Assembly: GCF_009905375.1 (NCBI RefSeq)
Contig: NC_133653.1
Location: 92,863,671 to 92,927,670 of the forward strand
DNA: 64,000 bases
Direction: 5' to 3'
Source of the DNA: Apium graveolens
Lineage: Eukaryota; Streptophyta; Magnoliopsida; Apiales; Apiaceae
This document shows, piece after piece, positions 11,451 through 25,400 of this stretch (position 1 is its first letter; each line of letters starts with the position of its first letter). The translations under genes were made by a program, and so were the position numbers. Under the pieces are notes generated by a model that worked only from the letters and a program-made list of their open reading frames with translations, did not search any database and was not told where the DNA came from.

Positions 11451-12429
11451 CTTGGCACCAGTTATCTTCTAGTAATCATAGAAGACAAAATACAAGCAAA
11501 CTCTCAATATTATTCAAAAAGAGAACACCAACTTGTAATATATACACCAAGGATACCAGGAAGGAGTAAGGACTAAATAATTGACGTCATATCATCATAT
11601 CAGGTGGACTCGTCGTCGGGGATCTCGGAAAATATAAAAGATAAGAGTGATAGAGGCAAAAAAAATGTACAAAAAATTGTTATAAAATGATGTATCATGG
11701 TTGATGCGGCAGTTTGGAATAATTTAATTGGTGTTTTTGAGGTAAATGTCGGGGATCATTTTCATTTAGCCAAAAAAAATTTAACACTTGGCATTTTGTA
11801 ACTTTTTTGGGAATCAATTTGGTACCCTTAGCATTTTTCAAAAGATAATTAAGCAAGAAAAGTTTTACAATGTCACACAGACACAGCTCACAACAATCCC
11901 CATCACTAACATATTGCTTCACAAGGAACGAGATGAGATTCATGTGAAACATAGATCTTCAAGTGTTTTTTGAATGAGTATTATTTGGATCTCCTGTAGA
12001 TCACCTACAGAACCAAACAAAGAGAAGTCACACTCTCTTTTTCAAGAGGAAAGTCGCACTTTATTAGAATAGAAAACATTTTAAATATAATTTGGACTAT
12101 TTCCTGATGAACGTTGCACTTGATGGTGACGTATATTATGTACACTTCGTCTCCTTGAATTAGGTCAACAATAAATTATGCAACAAACATATTGTAGTCG
12201 AATATTAAGGAATTTTAACAGGATAAATGTCAATTATAAAAATATTTGCATGAGATATAAATAATGATTATGGTATAGCAGGCTTGCTCAATTTAGGTAG
12301 ACTTGCTTGGTCACAGCTTTTAGAATTTGCAGCAGGTTTACAAAGAGACATTTTTTTAATTGCTTAAGTTCCTGCGGAAGAAAACAAATACAGAGGTTTT
12401 AGTATATCAAGAAATTAACTACATAGTAG

Positions 12430-12460
<31 letters not shown>

Positions 12461-12862
12461 GCAGTTGCAAACGACTTGTTTTCAGAACATTTTATCTTAA
12501 GCTTGTTCAATTGGTATGAAAGAAATAAGACAAGGTAGAGGATGAAAGTGTGAAACTTGAGAGTGCATGATGAGGTTTCTGAGGAAAATTAGGACGGAGG
12601 AATGAGCATCCAAACCAAGTTGGCGGGATTAATATTATGATCTAATTATTTTCAAAACACTACAAATATTATTCAATTACTACAATGTTTCATAACTTTG
12701 GCGGGAGACCAAGCGTTAGCTTCAGATATAATCATATATGATATCAGAGCTGTAATGTAATTTGCAGAAGAGTATGGCATAAAGGAAGCGTACTTGGTAC
12801 CTTGAAAGGTTAACAAGGTATTAATCATGTAGCTGCAATTGACGATGATGTGTTCTACCTGT
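11451..12862. other. Intergenic region downstream of FKBP19-like gene
   Basis: No convincing coding region. The part next to 12862 should contain the 3'UTR of the minus-strand FKBP gene. A (TA)n run lies at 12427-12457. A short ORF at 11695-11952 on the minus strand has no recognisable feature. Confidence 0.5.
12427..12457. repeat. (TA)n microsatellite
   Basis: About 13 uninterrupted TA dinucleotides follow AGTAGTA, downstream of the FKBP gene. Confidence 0.9.
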
Positions 12863-15211
12863 TCACTGGTGTCTTAGGCTGACCAACTCAACGTCAAAGA
12901 TAAGTGTCCCTAGTGTAGAGCCTTCTCCATTGGCTAGGCGCGTAGGATTAAAAATGGTGGTGAACAACCTTTGCCTGTCAAAATACTGCAAAGTGCAGAA
13001 AAAACTGAAATATATTTAAGCGATTACCAACAACAACAGTAGAATCAAGATTTATATTATATCGTTTGTTTTTTTATCGCCTCTTGCAGATTTATAGTCT
13101 TGAAGATTACACATATTTTAAACATAACTTGCTATCTTTCTCCTCATTCGAGTTTTCTACTGCCATTATATTAGACTACCAACTATTTCTTCGCAACTGC
13201 ATGCCCACTGTTGATACATTCTCTTATTCCTGGCCAGCTCTTTCTGTGCAACTATGTGCAACTGCCCCCTGTTTATAAATTCTCTTTCTCTAGTCCGTTT
13301 TATCACAGTTTAGTAATCAAAAACAATATCTGGTTACGAGATATACCTTTCCCTTTTGAATGTATCAACACAAGAGATGCATCTCCAACAAAACACTAGC
13401 ATCAATGTTCCAAAAATTCCGTTTCATGTTCTACGTTTACTGATTACAGATCTGTGCTTTTCACCACTAACTATAATTTAAACAAATATAAAACTCTGTT
13501 TCGGAAATTAATCTCTACTTATGGAGCATGAGAAATGATAATGATTAATTTCTCGTTATCTTTAAAGAATCAATGTACTCCTCAGCATGGCTTGTTCTGG
13601 TTCTTGTCTATAGATGATGGAGATGCATTTAGAGTGTAATACATGAGGGGGAGGGGGAGGGGGGGGGGAGAGAATTATATATGTGCTGATTCATAAGGTT
13701 AAGAATGGATGACCTTCAGTTCTGCATGGCTAATTTTGGTTTTTGTCTCAACAGGGTAACAGGTGCATCAAAAAAAAACATCAGAGAGATAGGGAGAGAT
13801 AGTACACACATTTGGCGGTAAAGGTTCCTGTGACATGTTCTGATACCCCTGTGATGGAGGAATGATTACCCTTCTTATGCTGCCCACTGTCATGGATCTT
13901 ACTGCTGTTTGAATCCCCGATATCACCTGGATATGTTAAATAACAGTACTTGTTATATCTCTATTAGATTAATTAAATATCTGCAATGTAGTGAAGTAGA
14001 GAGGGGTCTATGCTAAAATCAGACCATTCAGATTTAAGTCTGTCAATTAATACCGTTTTTATAGTTTGATAGTTTTGATGGCAAGTAGGATATATACTGC
14101 ATTCACTAACCAAGCTACAGGTTATACCTTGCCTAAAAAAGAAAAGGTTTTGTGGGTGAACAGGTCTTCTATGTCACATTTAGGTCATTTAGAGTCCAGG
14201 AGCAAGCTAAGGGGATGTATCAGTGATAACTAGGACTTGTCTTGAATTTTTGTAGTTGTGCACCTACACACAATCAATTGAGCAATTCTGATGTGTTGTA
14301 TCGGCAACCAGAGCCATTAGATTATAACTGTGTAACTAGAGTAACTGTGAAATCAACACTTAAAAGTGAGCAAGCATCTGGGAAGAAATGTGTTGATGTC
14401 AAGTAAAAGTGAAAAGAGGGGAGAAACTGTCAGAAATATGAAGAGAGGGACGTGAACATCATATGAAACTTAATCCTTGTGAGGATAGAATTATTTAGAT
14501 GATATATATTGAGGTTCAATAGATAACATTTTCTATCTACACGGCAAACATTTTAATACAAATATTTAATAAATTAAGTAATAATTGTTGAAGGAAATCC
14601 AGACTAACATTGCGAGACCCAAGTATGAAGCTAAAGGGAATCGGTTCCCCAGTTTCATCTTTATGATCGTATGTTGAATCAAAACGCCATCCTTGCTTTG
14701 CAGCCAGCCTTCCATAGTAATGAATCGCAACCTTCAGGTCGAAAGATATAGGAGTATTATGTATAGCTTCTAAACAGAGCCTTCATAGCAAAATTTAACT
14801 GATCGACACAGACACGGGTTGTTTATAGAAAAAAATTGATGTAGGATAACAAACAGTAATCAATTAACTGAATATGAACATAAATATTGTGTAAAGAAAA
14901 AGCATGCACAAGCGAACCTGATCCCCATCGACGGGGAGTTGAGCTTGGCCTTGAGCAACGCGAAGATCCAAAACCTTGACTCCCCCGGAATTGGGGAGCT
15001 CAGAGAAGTCAGAAATGGAGGTGGTTTTAGCAAGGGAAATAGATGTTGAAGATAAAAAGAGCGATAATGCAGAAGAGAAAAAGAGAGCTCTTCTTGAGAT
15101 GAAAACGACAGAAGAAGCCGATGCGTGTACTAGTTGTTTGGGTTGATTTGCAGATAAGCGGGTGGTCACAAGGTGAGGAACATGGAGGGATGAAAATGAA
15201 AGTGATGCCAT
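12863..15211 (-). CDS. FKBP19: Chloroplast thylakoid-lumen FKBP-type peptidyl-prolyl isomerase (FKBP19-like)
   Basis: Exons 15211-14918, 14731-14609, 13926-13810 and 12985-12863, all with GT-AG introns, give 218 residues. The start is ATG 15211 (MASLSFSS). Residues 1-70 are a Ser-rich transit peptide followed by a twin-arginine signal (SRRALFFSSALSLFL, then SISLA), which points to Tat import into the thylakoid lumen. The isomerase domain (about 95-218) has HYYGRL, WRFDSTYDH, SRNVISGI and PPSQGYQN, and ends DVELVSLRHQ. The insertion YFDRQRLFTTIFNP before the last strand is typical of plant FKBP19. VISG replaces the usual VIPG and the active-site Trp is absent, so isomerase activity may be weak. 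The paralogue choice rests on memory of the family. It lies 1.26 kb downstream of IMPL1 on the same strand. Confidence 0.85.
13646..13670 (+). repeat. G-run tract in FKBP19 intron 3
   Basis: Three G-runs separated by single A bases, the last ten Gs long, allow four runs of three or more G. This is a candidate G-quadruplex on the non-coding strand and a C-tract in the pre-mRNA. It lies inside the intron between exons 3 and 4. Confidence 0.6.
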
Positions 15212-16473
15212 CCCTCCAACCACTATTTAGAAAATATAACTTATTAACAAATATTAAGATGATGCAGTTTCTGTTAAAACATATGTACTTCATTTAAATT
15301 CCATCATTCCGTCAAATTTTATTTATATTAACATTTATATATACAATTTCTCTAGACTAGTGTTCGAACAACTTTAGTGATGATTTCACTAACGTTTTTT
15401 GTAATACCTATTCATCTTACCTAAAATAGCTATGGTGAAATTTGGAGTATATGTAATTAGTTATTAGTGAATGACCTGTGCAGCACATATATTACAAACC
15501 CATCTGTCTATTTGGAGGACAACTGGGTATAAGTTGAGTAAATTATATGAACATATATGGTTGCTGTTATTCTGCTAAATTTTACAGGAGGCAATGCAGA
15601 TGTTAATGAAACGTACAATGTGATCAGTGAGCAGTCTTGACAGGAATGTCTCCCAGGGTGTCGTATTAAACAATGCAAAGCTAGGAGGTCAAAAAACCAA
15701 GTGCAAGGCACGATGCAGCTTTCGAATAGGATTAAACAACCAAGGGCAGGAACCATCGCAGTGCAGCCAGGAATGAAGTCAGCCAATAAATTTTACAAAT
15801 TACAAGTTGCTGGAGCCATCACAGCCTGCTTCTTAGTTTTCCAACCATTAAACTAAGCAATCTTTAATAACAAATAGAGGACAAACAAAGGTTTCTACAA
15901 ACCCTATTTAAATTTACAAACAGTTTCCGTGGATTCTCAATGTTCAAGGTACGAGGCTGGCGGCCAACATTGAGTACAAAATATATCATTCTAATATGTA
16001 CTCGCTTAAATATCACTCCTAATTTGTTCTCACTAAGAGATCGGATTAATTTCTAGAGGAAAGGAAGATAGAAATTCAACAAATGATATAATTTGCTACA
16101 GATAGATGGCAAACAGTACACTGATGACCTCTATCTACTCGTCTAGGTTTCTTTGATCTAAACAATTTATAAATTGTACAGGCTTTTATTAACATTGAAA
16201 TGGTAGATTAAATGAGAGTAAATCTACACGTCTTACATGTAAAATATATATATAGATATATATCTTTTTATTTATAACCTACAGTATTTCACATGTGTTA
16301 GCACATTAAGAGTGTTGCATGTAGATATAAAAATTTATGCAACCAGTTACTATAAAGGTAGCCAAAAAACAGAACCCTTTGAGTTCAATATATATAAACT
16401 ACAAAGTAGAAACTCATTCTAGGTGTCTGAACACTTGTAGTAGGCCCATCAAAGAAATGAACTACTGCGTACC
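15212..16473. other. Intergenic region between IMPL1 and FKBP19-like gene
   Basis: It should hold the FKBP19 promoter and the IMPL1 3'UTR. No coding region or clear transposon end was recognised. AT-rich tracts such as ATATATATAGATATATATC near 16245 are the only simple features. Confidence 0.5.
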
Positions 16474-19400
16474 CTAGAGTTCTGTGTAGTAATTCTCTGG
16501 TTTGAACCACAATGAGAAGTCAATTCCTTTTTTCTTCAGATTCTCGGTTGCTGGACCAATTCTCTCCAAGAGCTGCATTTAAATACAATGAGATTAAGTG
16601 TTCTAATCTTGGCTTAAACATGCACAATGCAACCATACTTGCCACAATTCACTACTATCATTTAGAAAATTGAGCATGACAGGAAGTCAAGTTACCACTA
16701 CTACCAATTAGACAATCCACCACTGAAACTGTACTTAGGAAAGCCATCGGATAGGGATACAATAACTTTATTGTTGTACTTAATAGTAGATTGTAGTTTT
16801 TATCATGTAAAAGAGGTTCATATTTAAAACATACTGCATTTGTCATGTGTGTGTGTTTGTTGGTTATTTGAAAATATAGAGTACGAACATGAAAAGTCCC
16901 CCTAAAATGAAAGTTCACAAGAGAAGTCTGAAATCATAAGCAAGAAATTTTTAGGCCTATTTTTCAAGGATTTTAGACTATATTAATGATCTAACTCATA
17001 GCTAGAGCAAGAAAAGTCGTCAAACCTTCTCATGCAGCACACCATTAGATACCAAAACAGATCTATCAAATACAGAAAACTTTCCCCCATCCATGCACGA
17101 AACTGTCCCACCAGCTTCTTCAACTATCTGCATGTTATGTAAATGCAACAAATACTTGAATATATTAATGAGAAAATCAAATCCTCGTTTTTTCTGTCAC
17201 AGAATTGCCATCAGTAATTCTGGAAAAAATTAAAATTGACCACATTTTTGCACAGAGTAGTTGGTTGGATACAATAACTTGCTCATCAAATCTCATTACA
17301 AGAATAAAAATTCAGAACACATAGGGTTACATGTTGTCGGCTTGATTTCACAAGTTCCTTAAAGTATTCTACTTGGATTCTAATCCCTATAAGGCATTTG
17401 TTACAATGCGGCGAACCAAAATAATCTAGAATAAGCAAAAATTCCAGTAAGGGTCACAAGATGTCAACAACAATTGACTACTACGCTGTACAGCTAAATG
17501 TTCCAGAGTATTATTCCATCAGTACAGTACTTATAATAAGACCTTAATGCTTTTCTAAGAACTTCATTAGAAAGGTCAGGAAAAGATGTTTGATGAAATA
17601 TCTACCTGCAGCACATCTTAATATTATGTGAATGTGGTGTCGACAAAGTTGAACCGGAGGTCAATAAAATACACTAGTACAGTGAAATTAAACTACGAGT
17701 TACACAAAAAATCTGGACTTTAAGTATTGCAATAATCATCTACTTCAAAATTCACCACAAAAAAAAATTTCACCGGCGTATTCAATTATGATAATGACTT
17801 TTTTTTAAACAACTATCCTACCAAAACTCCAGCAGCCATATCCCATGGTTTTAAACGATATTCCCAGTAAGACTCTACAATGCCCAAAGCTACGTGGCAC
17901 ATGTCTACAGCAGCAGCTCCAAGCCTTCTCACACCCTATACATATTAAAGCCACAGGCATCACAATGGAGTGTATGGACGAATATGTTAAGCATGAGATA
18001 TTACAAAAAAAAGAGAGTTCCTCTTAATGACAGTACAACAGTATGGTTCATACCCTGCTAACATCAGTAAATTCTTTGAATAAATTGATATTAGTAGTCC
18101 ATGCATCATCGTGTTCATATCCAAAGCCAGTCACCAGGAGGGATCGCTCCACCTATTATGAAATATTACTTCAGAGGGTTGAAAAAAATCCTCAAAATCA
18201 GAAGTTAGACAGAAATAATAATATTAAAAGTTGAAACCCACTAACAACCACAGACAAACAAACCATAAGTACACACAAGAAAATAAATTAATAATGTAAT
18301 ACCCCGACTTTTCAGAAAATAATTATACTTAAATATTCAACTAAAACTCCAAATTAAATCCATAATAAGAATAAGTTTCTAGTTTTCCATAAAATTCTAA
18401 AATCTGAGACAGAATTAAAATCATCTAAGCTGAAAATAAAGCAAATCCTGAAAATTTGTAAATAATGAGCCAAGGCCCAGCAAGAAAACAATTCTACACT
18501 AGTGGATCAAGTACCATAATTTTATAAAACAAAAATCATTTTTCAAAATCCATGTCATAAGATACAAAATTCCACAGCTCGCTAAGGCCACAAATACCTG
18601 GTGACACAGTATCAAAAGTTCATAATTTCTGTCAATAATGCGCCCTTTACTAAGGTATCATAGAGTGTGCGCTCCCGAAGGCATCATAAGTAGCACTCCC
18701 TAGTAAGGTATCAAAGGCTAGTTACGGAATCATACGCAATTACTAACCGGTTCATAAGTCAGAGTTCACTGTGAATTCTTATTTCTAAAACAAGGTACTT
18801 GATCCATAAATTTTAAACGTGCAAAAATATTTAAAAGATTTTAAAATAAAATAAAGTGTGAAGAGTTAACTTACCTTAGCTGCAAAAATGGTGATCCAAA
18901 ATATTGCCAAAAAAATCCTAAGTTTCAATTAATCAAACCAATTAAAATTAATAAATAATCCATATATAATGGTAAGGCGTAAACAATATTACTTCAATTT
19001 TTATATAGGCTATACAGTGCTAAACCATACTAGTTAACAAAGAACATATACCATTTTGATAATTTCGAACAATAAATAAGAAAAAAAGTACTTAATACAT
19101 TTTAGTACAAAATTATATTTTAGTAACATGCAATTACAAAATCATATAATAGTTTGAAATTAAAAATATATCAATTCAACTAAAACGTAAAATCATGCAT
19201 CATTGTTCCAAAATAATTGAAATCACATATAAATAATGTATTGCATTTCATGTATAAATCATTAATTAAAAAAATTATTTTCTTATGCATAAAAATCTTA
19301 AGACTTTCTAAGTATATATATATAGAGAGAGAAATCCATTTACATAATATTATATTTACTATCTAATATACAAAAAATTTAGTGACATAAGAATGCATAT

Positions 19401-22400
19401 TTAATACAACTATAACTTTGGGAGCACATGAAAATTTATACGACCAATGTCAAAAAAATAAAAACAATAAATATCTTTTAGGAAAGAATATATTAATAAT
19501 TAATTTGAAAGTAATATCATTGACATATTTGTACAAAGAATGTAAACAAAAACATGCTCTATAAAATAAGGAGAATGATTTAACCATAGCTAAAAAGTAA
19601 ACACTACATGAGTAGTAATAGTTCAAGTGCATAGTAAAAATATAGAATAATATATAAAACATGTATGTATGCTGAAAAAGAAGAAGTAGAATAAAACATA
19701 GCTTGATACTTGATAGAAGATTGATGTGCAAACAAAAATGAACTTGATACAGCTGTATTTATTTAGGAATTAGTTAAAGCCCACTCCTAGGTTTGTGGGT
19801 ATGAGTAGTTATCACCCCACTAGTTTTGAACTCACGAACACATTATCTTTATAGTATTAGTTTTTGACTAAGTAAAACATCTAAAGATTTAAAAATAAAG
19901 TATACTTAATTATATAGAAATTTATAACCAAATAAATTATTTTGTAATGTATTAAATAAAGTCTACATACATAACATGTGAATCATACTATTTTGTAAAC
20001 TATACATATAAGAAAATATTATTTTTTTATCAAAACAAATAATATAAAATTCCAAAGATAGATATATATTTGTAACGAAAAATAAGGGTTATCACATTCT
20101 ACCCTCCTTAACAAAATTTGGTCCCCAAATTTAAAAATACCAAAAATATTTAAGATACCAAAAACATATAAGTGTACAAAAGTCAAAAACTATTTAACGA
20201 AAGAAAAATAAAAGTAGTTTCTTGAAAATACACGCAGTAAACTCATAACTCACAGGTCTAGCCTAAAAGGCCGTCTACAGGAAGTTAACCTAGGCTCTGA
20301 TACCAACTGTAATACCCCGACTTTTCAGAAAATAATTATACTTAAATATTCAACTAAAACTCCAAATTAAATCCATAATAAGAATAAGTTTCTAGTTTTC
20401 CATAAAATTCTAAAATCCGAGACAGAAATAAAATCATCTAAGCTGAAAATAAAGCAAATCCTCAGAGACGCAGCTCCAATACAAACAGAATCACTTAAAT
20501 ATTATTCCCAAGCAAGCTCAAATCAAGTCCACCTTTAATATGTCCCAAAAGCTAAGCACCTGAAAATTTGTAAGTAATGAGCCAAGGCCCAGCAAGAAAA
20601 CAATTCTACACTAGTGGATCAAGTATCATTATTTTATAAAACAAAAATCATTTTCCAAAATCCATATGTCATAAGATATAAAATTCCACAGCTCGCTAAG
20701 GTCACAAATACCTGGTGACACAGTATCAAAAGTTCATAATTTCTGTCAATAATGAGCCCCTTACTAAGGTATCATAGAGTGTGCGCTCCCGAAGGCATCA
20801 TAAGTAGCACTCCCTAGTAAGGTATCAAAGGCTAGTTCCGGAACTATACGCAATTACTAACCGGTTCATAAGTCAGAGCACACTGGGAATTCTTATTTCT
20901 AAAACAGGGTATTTGATCCATAAATTTTAAACGTGCAAAAATATTTAAAAGATTTCAAAATAAAATAAAGTGTGAGGAGTTAACTTACCTTAGCTGCAAA
21001 AATGGTGATCCAAAATATTGCCAAAAAAATCCTATGTTTCAATTAATCAAACCAATTAAAATTAATAAATAATCCATATATAATGGTAAGGCGTAAACAA
21101 TATTACTTCAATTTTTATATAGGCTATACGGTGCTAAACCATAATAGTTAACAAAGAACATATACCATTTTGATAATTCTGAACAATAAATAAGAAAAGA
21201 AAGTACTTAATACACTTTAGTACAAAATTATATTTTAGTAACAAGCAATTTACAAAATCATATAATAGTTTGAAATTAAAAATATGTCAATTCAACTAAA
21301 ACGTAAAATCATGCATCATTGTTCCAAAATAATTGAAATCACATAGAAATAATGTATTGCATTTCATGTATAAATCATTAATTAAAAAAATTATTTTCTT
21401 ATGCATAAAAATCTTAAGACTTTCTAAGTATATATATATAGAGAGAGATCCATTTACATAATATTATATTTACTATCTAATATACAAAAAAATTAGTGAC
21501 ATAAGAATGCATATTTAATACAACTATAACTTTGGGAGCACATGAAAATTTATATGACCAATGTCAAAAAAATAAAAACAATAAATATCTTTTAGGAAAG
21601 AATATATTAATAATTAATTTGAAAGTAATATCATTGACATATTTGTACAAAGAATGTAAACAAAAACATGCTCTATAAAATAAGGAGAATGATTTAACCA
21701 TAGCTAAAAAGTAAACACTACATGAGTAGTAATAGTTCAAGTGCATAGTAAAAATATAGAATAATATATAAAACATGTATGTATGCTGAAAAAGAAGAAG
21801 TTGAATAAAACATAGCTTGATACTTGATAGAAGATTGATGTGCAAACAAAAATGAACTTGACACAGCTGTATTTATTTAGGAATTAGTTAAAGCCCACTC
21901 CTAGGTTTGTGGGTATGGGTAGTTATCACCCCACTAGTTTTGAACTCACGAACACATTATCTTTATAGTAGTAGTTTTTGACTAAGTAAAACATCTAAAG
22001 ATTTAAAAATAAAGTATACTTAATTATATAGAAATTTATAACCAAATAAATTATTTTGTAATGTATTAAATAAAGTCTACATACATAACATGTGAATCAT
22101 ACTATTTTGTAAACTATACATATAAGAAAATATTATTTTTTTATCAAAACAAATAATATAAAATTCCAAAGATAGATATATATTTGTAACGAAAAATAAG
22201 GGTTATCACATTCTACCCTCCTTAACAAAATTTGGTCCCCAAATTTAAAAATACCAAAAATATTTAAGATACCAAAAACATATAAGTGTACAAAAGTCAA
22301 AAACTATTTAACGAAAGAAAAATAAAAATAGTTTCTTGAAAATACACGCAGTAAACTCATAACTCACGGGTCTAGCCTAAAAGGCCGTCTACAGGAAGTT

Positions 22401-25400
22401 AACCTAGGCTCTGATACCAACTGTAATACCCCGACTTTTCAGAAAATAATTATACTTAAATATTCAACTAAAACTCCAAATTAAATCCATAATAAGAATA
22501 AGTTTCTAGTTTTCCATAAAATTCTAAAATCCGAGACAGAAATAAAATCATCTAAGCTGAAAATAAAGCAAATCCTGAGAGACGCAGCTCCAATACAAAC
22601 ATAATCACTTAAATATTATTCCCAAGCAAGCTCAAATCAAGTCCACCTTCAATATGTCCCAAAAGCTAAGCACTTGAAAATTTGTAAGTAATGAGCCAAG
22701 ACCCAGCAAGAAAACAATTCTACACTAGTGGATCAAGTATCATAATTTTATAAAACAAAAATCATTTTCCAAAATCCATATGTCATAAGATATAAAATTC
22801 CACAGCTCGCTAAGGTCACAAATACCTGGTGACACAGTATCAAAAGTTCATAATTTCTGTCAATAATGCGCCCCTTACTAAGGTATCATAGAGTGTGCGC
22901 TCCCGAAGGCATCATAAGTAGCACTCCCTAGTAAGGTATCAAAGGTTAGTTCCGGAACTATACGCAATTACTAACCGGTTCATAAGTCAGAGCACACTGG
23001 GAATTCTTATTTCTAAAACAGGGTATTTGATCCAAAAATTTTAAACGTGCGAAAATATTTAAAAGATTTCAAAATAAAATAAAGTGTGAAGAGTTAACTT
23101 ACCTTAGCTGCAAAAATGGTGATCCAAAATATTGCCAAAAAAATCCTAAGTTTCAATTAATCAAACCAATTAAAATTAATAAATAATCCATATATAATGG
23201 TAAGGCGTAAACAATATTACTTCAATTTTTATATAGGCTATACGGTGTACTAGTTAACAAAGAACATATACCATTTTGATAATTCTGAACAATAAATAAG
23301 AAAAGAAAGTACTTAATACACTTTAGTACAAAATTATATTTTAGTAACAAGCAATTTACAAAATCATATAATAGTTTGAAATTAAAAATATGTCAATTCA
23401 ACTAAAACGTAAAATCATGCATCATTGTTCCAAAATAATTGAAATCACATAGAAATAATGTATTGCATTTCATGTATAAATCATTAATTAAAAAAATTAT
23501 TTTCTTATGCATAAAAATCTTAAGACTTTCTAAGTATATTTATATAGAGAGATATCCATTTACATAATATTATATTTACTATCTAATATACAAAAAATTT
23601 AGTGACATAAGAATGCATATTTAATACAACTATAACTTTGGGAGCACATGAAAATTTATACGACCAATGTCAAAAAAATAAAAACAATAAATATCTTTTA
23701 GGAAAGAATATATTAATAATTAATTTGAAAGTAATATCATTGACATATTTGTACAAAGAATGTAAACAAAAACATGCTCTATAAAATAAGGAGAATGATT
23801 TAACCATAGCTAAAAAGTAAACACTACATGAGTAGTAATAGTTCAAGTGCATAGTAAAAATATAGAATAATATATAAAACATGTATGTATGCTGAAAAAG
23901 AAGAAGTAGAATAAAACATACCTTGATACTTGATAGAAGATTGATGTGCAAACAAAAATGAACTTGATACAGCTGTATTTATTTAGGAATTAGTTAAAAC
24001 CCACTCCTAGGTTTGTGGGTATGGGTAGTTATCACCCCACTAGTTTTGAACTCACGAACACGTTATCTTTATAGTAGTAGTTTTTGACTAAGTAAAACAT
24101 CTAAAGATTTAAAAATAAAGTATACTTAATTATATAGAAATTTATAACCAAATAAATTATTTTGTAATGTATTAAATAAAATCTACATACATAACATGTG
24201 AATCATACTATTTTGTAAACTATACATAGAAGAAAATATTATTTTTTTATCAAAACAAATAATATAAAATTCCAAAGATAGATATATATTTGTAACGAAA
24301 AATAAGGGTTATCACATTCTACCCTCCTTAACAAAATTTGGTCCCCAAATTTAAAAATACCAAAAATATTTAAGGTACCAAAAACATATAATTGTACAAA
24401 AGTCAAAAACAATTTAACGAAAGAAAAATAAAAGTAGTTTCTTGAAAATACAGGCAGTAAACTCATAACTCACAGGTCTAGCCTAAAAGGCCGTCTACAG
24501 GAAGTTAACCTAGGCTCTGATACCAACTGTAATACCCCGACTATTCAGAAAATAATTATACTTAAATATTCAACTAAAACTCCACATTAAATCCATAATA
24601 AGAATAAGTTTCTAGTTTTCCATAAAATTCTAAAATCCGAGACAGAAATAAAATCATCTAAGCTGAAAATAAAGCAAATCCTGAGAGACGCAGCTCCAAT
24701 ACAAACATAATCACTTAAATATTATTCCCAAGCAAGCTCAAATCAAGTTCACCTTTAATATGTCCCAAAAGCTAAGCACCTGAAAATTTGTAAATAATGA
24801 GCCAAGGCCCAGCAAGAAAACAATTCTACACTAGTGGATCAAGTATCATTATTTTATAAAACAAAAATCATTTTCCAAAATCCATATGTCATAAGATATA
24901 AAATTCCACAGCTCGCTAAGGTCACAAATACCTGGTGACACAGTATCAAAAGTTCATAATTTCTGTCAATAATGCGCCCCTTACTAAGGTATCATAGAGT
25001 GTGCGCTCCCGAAGGCATCATAAGTAGCACTCCCTAGTAAGGTATCAAAGGCTAGTTCCGGAACTATACGCAATTACTAACCGGTTCATAAGTCAGAGCA
25101 CACTGGGAATTCTTATTTCTAAAACAGGGTATTTGATCCATAAATTTTAAACGTGCAAAAATATTTAAAAGATTTCAAAATAAAATAAAGTGTGAAGAGT
25201 TAACTTACCTTAGCTGCAAAAATGGTGATCCAAAATATTGCCAAAAAAATCCTAAGTTTCAATTAATCAAACCAATTAAAATTAATAAATAATCCATATA
25301 TAATGGTAAGGCGTAAACAATATTACTTCAATTTTTATATAGGCATACGGTGCTAAACCATACTAGTTAACAAAGAACATATATCATCTAGTTAACAAAG

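Noticed and set aside
20290..20310. tRNA gene suggested by TGGTATCAGAGC
   Set aside because: It is only the 12-base primer-binding site complementary to initiator Met tRNA; no cloverleaf surrounds it.
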